In this document: piece after piece, positions 56,681 through 64,000 of the stretch
How positions within the stretch are numbered: the stretch's first letter is position 1
Layout of the letters: each line of letters begins with the position of its first letter
Assembly: GCF_046237015.1 (NCBI RefSeq)
Contig: NZ_JBJYIN010000004.1
Span: 1-64,000 of the forward strand
Origin: JBJYIN01 sp046237015
Lineage (GTDB): Bacteria; Pseudomonadota; Gammaproteobacteria; Enterobacterales; Enterobacteriaceae
Reading direction: 5' to 3'
DNA length: 64,000 bases
Position numbers and translations under genes: made by a program
The notes under the pieces: model-generated
The model's input: only the letters and a program-made list of their open reading frames with translations
Told to the model about the DNA's origin: nothing
Databases searched by the model: none

Positions 56681-58002
56681 GTGATTTTTCCCAGACTGTA
56701 CCCGAATTGGTCGCCTGGGCACGAAAAAATGATTTTTCCCTTTCCCTTCCCACGGAACGCTTGGCTTTTTTGCTGGCAATCGCCACGCTTAACGGTGAGC
56801 GCATGGATGGTGAAATGAGCGAAGGCGAGTTGGTTGACGCTTTTCGTCACGTCAGTCAGGGATTTGATCAAACCGATGAAACCATTACCGTGCGGGCAAA
56901 TAATGCGATTAACGACTTGGTTCGTCAGCGTTTGATTAATCGTTTTACCAGTGAGCAAGCGGAAGGCAATGCGATTTATCGCCTGACGCCGTTAGGCATC
57001 GGCATTACGGATTACTATATTCGCCAGCGAGAGTTTTCAGCCTTGCGGTTATCCATGCAACTTTCAATTGTGGCGCAGGAGCTAAGTCGTGCGGCAGAGG
57101 CTGCGGAAGAAGGCGGGGATGAGTTTCACTGGCATCGTAACGTGTTTGCGCCGTTAAAATATTCTGTCGCGGAGATTTTCGACAGTATTGACTTATCCCA
57201 ACGGGTCATGGATGAGCAACAGCAAGGGGTCAAAAGCGATATTGCCGCGCTGTTGAATCAGGACTGGCGTGCAGCGATTAGTAGCTGCGAACAGTTGCTG
57301 ACAGAAACCTCAAGCACGCTGCGTGAATTGCAGGATACGCTGGAAGCCGCCGGGGACAAACTCCAGGCCAGTCTGCTGAGTATTCAGGATGCCATTCTGA
57401 ACAACTCACACAATCTGGAGTTTGTTGATAAGCTGGTTTTTGATCTGCAAAGCAAACTCGACCGTATTGTCAGTTGGGGGCAACAAACCATCGATTTATG
57501 GATCGGTTATGATCGGCATGTGCATAAATTTATCCGTACCGCGATCGATATGGACAAGAACCGGGTATTTGCACAGCGCTTGCGTCAGTCGGTACAACAC
57601 TATTTCGATCACCCCTGGGCGCTCACCTTTGCTAATGCCGATCGACTGCTGGATATGCGTGATGAAGAATTAGCTCTGCGTAGTGAAGAAGTGACGGGGG
57701 AATTGCCTCCCGATCTGGAATATGAAGAGTTTAGTGAGATACGCGAGCAGTTAATTGCATTAGTTGAACAGTCGCTACAAAAATACAAAGAGCAGCAAAT
57801 TCCGCTTAATTTAGGCGATGTGATGCGTGAGTATCTTGCACAGTATCCTCGCTCCCGGCATTTTGACGTTGCACGAATCGTGGTCGACCAGGCTGTGCGC
57901 CTGGGCGTAGCCGAAGCAGATTTCACCGGATTGCCTGCATTGTGGCAGGTAATCAATGATTACGGAGCCAAGGTACAGGCCCATGTCATCGACAAATATT
58001 GA
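56677..58002 (+). CDS. mukF: Condensin kleisin subunit MukF
   Basis: A 441-aa kleisin that bridges MukB heads in chromosome condensation. It begins MSDFSQTVPELVAWARKNDF with an N-terminal winged helix dimerisation domain, a helical middle (residues 120-330) and a C-terminal winged helix that contacts the MukB head. Length equals E. coli MukF (440). It overlaps cmoM and mukE. Confidence 0.98.
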   Translation: MSDFSQTVPELVAWARKNDFSLSLPTERLAFLLAIATLNGERMDGEMSEGELVDAFRHVSQGFDQTDETITVRANNAINDLVRQRLINRFTSEQAEGNAIYRLTPLGIGITDYYIRQREFSALRLSMQLSIVAQELSRAAEAAEEGGDEFHWHRNVFAPLKYSVAEIFDSIDLSQRVMDEQQQGVKSDIAALLNQDWRAAISSCEQLLTETSSTLRELQDTLEAAGDKLQASLLSIQDAILNNSHNLEFVDKLVFDLQSKLDRIVSWGQQTIDLWIGYDRHVHKFIRTAIDMDKNRVFAQRLRQSVQHYFDHPWALTFANADRLLDMRDEELALRSEEVTGELPPDLEYEEFSEIREQLIALVEQSLQKYKEQQIPLNLGDVMREYLAQYPRSRHFDVARIVVDQAVRLGVAEADFTGLPALWQVINDYGAKVQAHVIDKY

Positions 58003-58711
58003 ACATATCATGCCAGCCAAGCTGGTAACGGCGCTGTCTAATTTGCTATTTCCTGCGTTAGACAGCCAATTACGCTCAGGGCGTCATGTCGGCATTGAAG
58101 AACTGGAAAATCATGCTTTTCTGATGGATTTTCAGGAAGAGCTGGAATTATTTTATAGCCGTTACAACGTTGAATTGATCCGTGCGCCGGAAGGATTTTT
58201 TTATCTGCGTCCGCGTTCTACTACGTTGATTCCGCGTTCGGTTTTGTCTGAACTGGACATGATGGTCGGGAAAATTCTCTGTTACCTGTATCTCAGCCCG
58301 GAACGTTTGGCGCATGAAGGCATTTTCAGCCAACAAGAGTTATATGATGAGTTGCTCAGTTTAGCGGATGAAAACAAGCTGCTGAAGCTGGTTAACCAAC
58401 GTTCCACGGGCTCCGATCTGGATCGCCAGAAATTACAGGAAAAAGTGAGAACATCGCTCAATCGCTTGCGGCGTTTGGGCATGATCTACTTTATGGGGAG
58501 TGATAGCAGCAAATTTCGTATTACTGAGTCTGTTTTTCGCTTTGGGGCTGATGTACGTAGCGGCGATGACGCACGTGAAGCGCAATTGCGGATGATTCGC
58601 GATGGTGAAGCGATGCCTGTTGACGGTAATCTGTCACTGAAAGATGAAAGTGACGAGAACGATCGTACAGACGATACCCCGCCTGAGAGTGTTGAGGATG
58701 AACAGGAATGA
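57983..58711 (+). CDS. mukE: Condensin subunit MukE
   Basis: A 242-aa winged-helix accessory subunit of MukBEF. It starts MSSTNIEHIMPAKLVTAL; EGFFYLRPRSTTLIPRSVLS and KFRITESVFRFGADVR are nearly identical to E. coli. The acidic C-terminus (residues 215-242) is a few residues longer than in E. coli (234). I chose Met at 57983 by alignment; it overlaps mukF by 20 bases. An alternative start at 57956 adds nine residues. Confidence 0.97.
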   Translation: MSSTNIEHIMPAKLVTALSNLLFPALDSQLRSGRHVGIEELENHAFLMDFQEELELFYSRYNVELIRAPEGFFYLRPRSTTLIPRSVLSELDMMVGKILCYLYLSPERLAHEGIFSQQELYDELLSLADENKLLKLVNQRSTGSDLDRQKLQEKVRTSLNRLRRLGMIYFMGSDSSKFRITESVFRFGADVRSGDDAREAQLRMIRDGEAMPVDGNLSLKDESDENDRTDDTPPESVEDEQE

Positions 58712-61700
58712 TTGAACGCGGTAAATTTCGCTCACTGACGCTGGTTAACTGGAATGGTTTTTTCGCTCGCACGTTTGATCTGGATGAATTAGTGACGACG
58801 CTGTCGGGTGGCAATGGTGCGGGTAAGTCCACGACCATGGCGGCGTTCATTACGGCGTTGATCCCCGATCTGACGCTCTTGCACTTCAGGAATACGACGG
58901 AAGCGGGGGCGACCAGCGGATCTCGTGATAAAGGCCTGCACGGTAAATTACGCGCAGGGGTATGTTATTCGACGCTGGATGTGATCAACTCCCGGCACCA
59001 ACGTGTGCTCGTTGGGGTGCGCCTCCAGCAGGTTGCCGGGCGAGACCGCAAAGTCGATATTAAACCGTTCACGATTCAGGGGTTGCCAACAGCAATCCAG
59101 CCAACGCAGCTGTTGACACAGGTTGTGGGAGAGCGCCAGGCGCGAGTGCTTTCCTTGCAGGAGTTAAAAGAACGTGTAGAAGAGATGGAAGGGGTTCAAT
59201 TCAAACAGTTCAACTCCATCACGGATTACCATTCTTTAATGTTTGATTTAGGTGTGGTGCCCCGACGACTACGTTCCTCCGCCGATCGCAGTAAGTTTTA
59301 CCGCCTGATCGAAGCCTCGTTGTATGGCGGTATTTCCAGTGCGATTACGCGCTCGCTACGTGATTATCTTTTGCCGGAAAATAGCGGCGTACGTAAAGCG
59401 TTTCAGGATATGGAAGCCGCCTTGCGTGAAAACCGCATGACACTGGAAGCGATTCGCGTTACCCAGTCCGATCGCGATTTATTTAAGCATTTGATATCTG
59501 AAGCAACCTCTTACGTGGCGGCAGACTATATGCGCCACGCCAATGAACGCCGTATTCATCTTGATAGCGCACTTGAATTACGTCGCGATCTGCTAGGGAG
59601 TCGCAAACAACTCGTCGCTGAACAATACCGTCATGTCGAAATGGCTCGTGAGTTGGAAGAGCAAAGCGGTGCAGAAAACGATCTGGAAACCGATTATCAG
59701 GCTGCCAGCGATCACCTTAATCTGGTGCAGACGGCCATGCGTCAGCAGGAAAAGATCGCGCGCTACAATGCCGATCTGGAAGAGCTGAGTTATCGTCTGG
59801 AAGAACAGAATGACGTCGTTGAAGAAGCTCGTGAGCTGCAAGCTGAAAACGAAACGCGCGCCGATGCCGCCGAATTAGAAGTGGATGAGCTGAAAAGCCA
59901 ACTTGCGGACTATCAGCAGGCGCTGGATGTACAACAAACTCGCGCCATCCAATATCAGCAGGCGCAACAGGCGTTGGAGCGGGCCAGAACGCTGTGCCAA
60001 CTCCCTGAACTGACGACGGAAAATGCCGATGAATGGCTGGACAGTTATCAGGCGAAAGAACAGGAAGCGACAGAAATCCTGTTGATGCTTGAGCAAAAGC
60101 TGAGCGTCGCTGATGCGGCGCATGGTCAGTTCGAACAGGCTTATGCGTTAGTTTCTCGTATTGCCGGTAATGTTAGCCGTAGTGATGCCTGGCAAGTTGC
60201 GCGTGATTTATTACGTGATAGTTCGTCGCAGCGCTATCAGGCTGAGCGAGTACAACCACTGCGTATGCGTTTATCGGAACTGGAACAGCGCTTGCGTGAG
60301 CAGCAGGATGCGGAGCGTTTGTTACAGGATTTCAACAAGCGCAACGGGCAAGATTGCCAGCCAGAAGCGCTGGATTCCCTCCAGCAGGAACTGGAGGCGC
60401 GTATTGAAACCCTATCGTCTCTGGTCGCAGAGGCGGGTGAGCGCCGAATGGCATTGCGGCAGGAATTGGAGCAGGTTCAGCAACGTATTCAACAACTGAC
60501 GTCGCGAGCGCCGGTTTGGTTGGCGGCACAGGAAACACTGACGCAGCTAAGCGAGCAAAGCGGCGAAACATTTGAAGATAGCCGTCAAGTCACCGAGTTC
60601 ATGCAGCAGTTGCTGGAACGTGAACGAGAAACGACCGTTGAACGTGATGAGATCGCCACGCGGAAACGGCATATCGAAGTGCAGATTGAAAAGCTGAGTC
60701 AGCCAGGTGGTTCTGAGGATCCGCGTCTTAATGCGCTGGCCGAACGGTTTGGCGGCGTGTTGTTGTCAGAGATTTATGACGATGTGACGCTGGACGATGC
60801 GCCTTACTTCTCTGCGCTCTATGGGCCGTCACGTCATGGGATTGTGGTCGCCGATCTTTCACTGGTTCGTGAGCAATTGGCTGGTTTGGAAGATTGCCCC
60901 GAAGATTTGTATTTGATTGAAGGGGATCCTCAGTCCTTTGATGACAGCGTATTTGCTGTAGAAGAATTAGAGCGTGCGGTGGTAGTAAAAGTCGCTGATC
61001 GCCAGTGGCGTTACTCTCGTTTTCCCGATGTGCCGCTATTTGGTCGCGCCGCACGTGAAATACGTTTGGAAAGCCTGCGTGATGAACGAGAGGCGCTGGC
61101 TGAGCAGTATGCGACGCTTTCTTTTGACGTACAAAAGACCCAGCGTTTACACCAGTCCTTCAGCCGTTTTATTGGTACACATTTGGCCGTGGCGTTTGAC
61201 GATGATCCCGAGGTGGATATCCGAAGCCTACAGTCTCGCCGTGGTGAGCTCGAACGAGCCATCGCTAATTTTGATGGCGAAAATCAGCAGCAACGTCAGC
61301 AGTACGAGCAGGCTAAAGAACTTAGCACCATGCTGAACCGTTTGATCCCACGTGTAAGTTTACTGTGTGATGACAGTCTGTATGACCGGGTTGAAGAGAT
61401 TAGAGCGGAACTGGATGAGACCGAAGAGTCAGCTCGTTTTATCCAACAGCATGGCGTTACGTTGGCCGCGTTGGAACCAATCGTGCCGGTACTACAAAGC
61501 GATCCGCAGCAGCATGAGCAATTACAGGAAGATTATACACAGGCGCAACATACGCAGCGTCATGCTAAGCAACAGGCGTTTGCGCTAACCGAAGTTGTTC
61601 AGCGCCGAGCGCACTTTAGCTATACGGACTCCGCCGGTATGTTGGGCGAAAATACCGATCTGAATGACAAGCTTCGTCAGCGTCTGGAACAGGCTGAAGT

Positions 61701-63147
61701 TGAGCGAACAAAAGCGCGCGAGCAATTGCGTCAACATCAGTCACAGTTGACGCAATATAGCCAATTACAAGCGTCGCTGAAAAGTGCCTACGATGCTAAA
61801 CGCGATATGCTGAAAGAGTTGACACAAGAGCTTCAGGATATTGGTGTGCGCGCCGATGCTGATGCGGAATCTCGGGCTCGCCAGCGTCGTGATGAGCTAC
61901 ATGCCGCATTAAGTACCAATCGCTCTCGTCGAAATCAGTTGGAAAAACAAATTACGTTCTGTGAAGCCGAGATGGATAGCTTGCAAAAGAAATTACGCAA
62001 GTTAGAGCGCGATTATCACCAAATGCGCGAGCAGGTGGTGACGGCGAAGGCGGGCTGGTGTGCCGTCATGCGTCTGGTGAAAGATAACGGTGTGGAGCGT
62101 CGTTTGCATCGTCGCGAATTGGCTTACATGGATGGTGATGAGCTTCGTTCAATGTCGGATAAAGCCTTGGGGGCATTGCGTTTAGCGGTCGCGGATAACG
62201 AGCACCTACGAGATGTGCTGCGTCTGTCGGAAGATCCTAAACGCCCAGAACGTAAAATTCAGTTCTATATTGCTGTCTATCAGCACCTGCGTGAGCGTAT
62301 TCGTCAGGATATCATCCGTACTGATGATCCGGTTGAAGCGATTGAACAGATGGAAATTGAGCTTAATCGTCTGACTGAAGAGCTGACCGCGCGTGAGCAG
62401 ATGTTGGCGATAAGCTCGAAGAGTGTGGCGAATATCATTCGTAAGACGATCCAACGTGAGCAAAACCGTATTCGTATGCTGAATCAGGGGTTGCAATCCG
62501 TGGCGTTTGGTCAGGTAAAAAGCGTACGTCTGAATGTCAATGTACGTGAAACACACACAACGTTGTTGAATGTGTTGTCTGAACAACAGGAAATGCATCA
62601 GGATCTGTTTAATAGCAATCGTCTGACGTTCTCTGAAGCATTGGCAAAACTGTACCAGCGACTGAATCCAGAAATCGATATGGGGCAACGGACGCCGCAG
62701 ACTATCGGTGAAGAGCTATTGGATTACCGTAACTACCTGGAAATGGAAGTTGAGGTGAACCGTGGTGCGGATGGATGGCTGCGAGCGGAAAGTGGTGCGT
62801 TGTCTACCGGAGAGGCGATCGGTACGGGCATGTCTATTCTGGTTATGGTCGTTCAAAGCTGGGAAGAGGAGTCTAAACGGTTACGCGGTAAGGATATTTC
62901 ACCATGCCGCCTCCTGTTCCTGGATGAAGCGGCACGACTGGATGCTAAGTCAATCGCGACGCTGTTTGAACTCTGCGATCGTCTGGAAATGCAGCTAATT
63001 ATCGCCGCACCGGAAAATATTAGCCCTGAAAAAGGAACGACCTATAAGCTGGTGCGTAAGGTGCATCAGAATCATGAACATGTCCATGTTGTCGGTTTGC
63101 GTGGCTTTGCGAGTGAGTCGCCGGAAATTCAGGAGCAGGCTTCCTAG
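58708..63147 (+). CDS. mukB: Chromosome partition protein MukB
   Basis: A 1479-aa SMC-like ATPase of the enterobacterial condensin. Walker A GGNGAGKST lies at residues 34-42. Two long coiled coils (about 280-650 and 860-1210) flank the hinge around 660-780. The C-terminal head has the signature ALSTGEAIGTG and Walker B LLFLDEAARLD. The E. coli protein has 1486 residues. It overlaps mukE by four bases and is followed by a strong terminator. Confidence 0.99.
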   Translation: MIERGKFRSLTLVNWNGFFARTFDLDELVTTLSGGNGAGKSTTMAAFITALIPDLTLLHFRNTTEAGATSGSRDKGLHGKLRAGVCYSTLDVINSRHQRVLVGVRLQQVAGRDRKVDIKPFTIQGLPTAIQPTQLLTQVVGERQARVLSLQELKERVEEMEGVQFKQFNSITDYHSLMFDLGVVPRRLRSSADRSKFYRLIEASLYGGISSAITRSLRDYLLPENSGVRKAFQDMEAALRENRMTLEAIRVTQSDRDLFKHLISEATSYVAADYMRHANERRIHLDSALELRRDLLGSRKQLVAEQYRHVEMARELEEQSGAENDLETDYQAASDHLNLVQTAMRQQEKIARYNADLEELSYRLEEQNDVVEEARELQAENETRADAAELEVDELKSQLADYQQALDVQQTRAIQYQQAQQALERARTLCQLPELTTENADEWLDSYQAKEQEATEILLMLEQKLSVADAAHGQFEQAYALVSRIAGNVSRSDAWQVARDLLRDSSSQRYQAERVQPLRMRLSELEQRLREQQDAERLLQDFNKRNGQDCQPEALDSLQQELEARIETLSSLVAEAGERRMALRQELEQVQQRIQQLTSRAPVWLAAQETLTQLSEQSGETFEDSRQVTEFMQQLLERERETTVERDEIATRKRHIEVQIEKLSQPGGSEDPRLNALAERFGGVLLSEIYDDVTLDDAPYFSALYGPSRHGIVVADLSLVREQLAGLEDCPEDLYLIEGDPQSFDDSVFAVEELERAVVVKVADRQWRYSRFPDVPLFGRAAREIRLESLRDEREALAEQYATLSFDVQKTQRLHQSFSRFIGTHLAVAFDDDPEVDIRSLQSRRGELERAIANFDGENQQQRQQYEQAKELSTMLNRLIPRVSLLCDDSLYDRVEEIRAELDETEESARFIQQHGVTLAALEPIVPVLQSDPQQHEQLQEDYTQAQHTQRHAKQQAFALTEVVQRRAHFSYTDSAGMLGENTDLNDKLRQRLEQAEVERTKAREQLRQHQSQLTQYSQLQASLKSAYDAKRDMLKELTQELQDIGVRADADAESRARQRRDELHAALSTNRSRRNQLEKQITFCEAEMDSLQKKLRKLERDYHQMREQVVTAKAGWCAVMRLVKDNGVERRLHRRELAYMDGDELRSMSDKALGALRLAVADNEHLRDVLRLSEDPKRPERKIQFYIAVYQHLRERIRQDIIRTDDPVEAIEQMEIELNRLTEELTAREQMLAISSKSVANIIRKTIQREQNRIRMLNQGLQSVAFGQVKSVRLNVNVRETHTTLLNVLSEQQEMHQDLFNSNRLTFSEALAKLYQRLNPEIDMGQRTPQTIGEELLDYRNYLEMEVEVNRGADGWLRAESGALSTGEAIGTGMSILVMVVQSWEEESKRLRGKDISPCRLLFLDEAARLDAKSIATLFELCDRLEMQLIIAAPENISPEKGTTYKLVRKVHQNHEHVHVVGLRGFASESPEIQEQAS

Positions 63148-63171
63148 GAATATTTTGATTTGGATTGAATG

Positions 63172-63204
63172 ATAAAGTCGCTTTTTTAAGCGACTTTATT
63201 TTTA
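63172..63204 (+). terminator. mukB terminator
   Basis: ATAAAGTCGCTT / AAGCGACTTTAT stem with a T-rich loop, followed by TTTTTAT. It ends the cmoM-mukFEB operon 25 bases after mukB. Confidence 0.92.
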
Positions 63205-63471
63205 TGACAATCGTAGAAATCACACCCGAAAATTTAAGGTGATAACGTCAAATAATACATGTGACTTGCCGGACCAGTGAGATTATTGTGTGATGGATAG
63301 AGCAAAATTATTTTTCTCTTTATATACTGACAGTCAGGTATAAGACGGTATTTGCATGATCGCAATACGTAAAAAGATAATTTTTCTTAGTCCTATTTGG
63401 TAATGTTATTTCCGCTAGCAAAATCGTTTGTAGTGGAAGAAGTGAGTGCTATGTGTACAGGGGATAAATGG
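63205..63471. other. Intergenic region before ldtD
   Basis: An AT-rich stretch between the mukB terminator and ldtD. A short palindrome CTGAC-A-GTCAG is near 63330. The ldtD promoter must lie here, but I see no clear -35/-10 pair. Confidence 0.45.
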
Positions 63472-64000
63472 ATGTTGTTATATAAGCGAAAAATGCAGAG
63501 GCTATTGTGGAGTGCTGGGTGTGTCTGGGTATGTAGTCTGTCACCTTCTTTTTCGGTGCAGGCAGCATTGCCCCCAGCGTTGTCTAATGCATCGCAACAA
63601 AATGCAGGAGCAATCTCGGTTGAACATAGCAGGGCATCAATATTAGCGGCATTGCCAAAATCAATCACGCTGAAATATCTATCTGATTTATCATCACTTT
63701 ATGCTACTCATCATATGCAGCCGATGTGGGCTGATAATCTTGCGGTTCAGCAATTTCAACAACAGCTGGCAGAGTTAGCGATTTCAGGTATACAACCACA
63801 GTTTACCACTTGGGTCACTTGGCTAACCGATCCGCAAGTTACCGGTCTGGCTCGGGATATTATCCTCTCTGATGCGATGCTCGGTTATTTGCAGTTTGTT
63901 TCTGATGTTGAGCGTAATGGCAATAATTGGCTATACAGTAGCGTTCCTTATCGTCTGCAATCTCCGTCACCTAATGTTGTCAGCCAATGGCAGCAATCAG
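63472..64000 (+). CDS. ldtD: L,D-transpeptidase LdtD (N-terminal part, runs off the window)
   Basis: A frame open to the window end (176 codons) that matches the N-terminal part of E. coli LdtD (YcbB), which makes 3-3 cross-links in peptidoglycan under envelope stress. It begins MLLYKRKMQRLL with a hydrophobic signal segment ending near SFSVQA. ATHHMQPMW, FQQQLAELAISGIQPQF, ARDIILSDAMLGYLQFV and NWLYSSVPY align with E. coli blocks. I chose ATG at 63472 because AGGGG lies upstream and the E. coli start is similar; ATG at 63451 would add seven residues. The catalytic YkuD domain is beyond the window. Confidence 0.92.
   Translation, partial: MLLYKRKMQRLLWSAGCVWVCSLSPSFSVQAALPPALSNASQQNAGAISVEHSRASILAALPKSITLKYLSDLSSLYATHHMQPMWADNLAVQQFQQQLAELAISGIQPQFTTWVTWLTDPQVTGLARDIILSDAMLGYLQFVSDVERNGNNWLYSSVPYRLQSPSPNVVSQWQQS

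Noticed and set aside
1..64000. CRISPR arrays, insertion sequences, tRNA or rRNA genes
   Set aside because: No regularly spaced repeats, transposase frames or tRNA-like cloverleaf ends were noticed by eye; a covariance-model search was not possible here.

Overview
The window is a stretch of enterobacterial chromosome, most likely Pectobacterium or a close soft-rot relative. The protein sequences and gene order (ycaO-focA-pflB, serC-aroA-cmk-rpsA-ihfB, comEC-msbA-lpxK-ycaR-kdsB, ycbJ-elyC-cmoM-mukFEB-ldtD) match the Enterobacterales core. Genus assignment rests on recall of gene order and of a tataccc-ended intergenic repeat, and was not computed.

1-8.7 kb is the right end of a P2-family prophage. 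It starts with a Hin/Gin-type crossover site and its serine invertase, so an invertible tail-fibre segment should lie just left of the window. Then come the tail genes U, T, E', E, FII and FI on the minus strand, D and ogr on the plus strand, and a small secreted-protein cargo gene. In canonical P2-like phages FI-FII-E-T-U-D-ogr read one way, so the FI..U block appears flipped relative to D-ogr. The prophage ends inside pflA: only its RBS, start and about five codons remain here.

8.9-20.2 kb is housekeeping: pflB and focA (formate metabolism), ycaO, serC-aroA (serine/pyridoxine and shikimate pathways), cmk, rpsA and ihfB.

20.2-47.3 kb is a block that in E. coli sits elsewhere (around his at 45 min). 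It contains a chemoreceptor with a sigma28-type promoter; a six-gene operon iclR-OPT transporter-DUF1177-aroM-pepE-racemase; hisLGDCBHAFI with its attenuator; yeeZ; a second chemoreceptor; a ycgR-like c-di-GMP brake; plaP; sbcB; a Fur-controlled siderophore ABC importer with twin internal terminators; and tmaR. The six-gene operon is the most interesting part. Upstream of it are two glnA-like NtrC sites, an IHF consensus and a well-spaced sigma54 promoter, followed by an IclR-type palindrome, suggesting a nitrogen-controlled aspartyl-peptide scavenging system that I do not recognise as described.

47.6-64 kb returns to the E. coli 20-min order: comEC, the lipid A/Kdo genes msbA-lpxK-ycaR-kdsB, a MITE-like repeat, ycbJ, elyC, the cmoM-mukF-mukE-mukB operon (tRNA modification and chromosome condensin) and the start of ldtD (L,D-transpeptidase), which runs off the window. 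I found no tRNA, rRNA, CRISPR array or insertion sequence.
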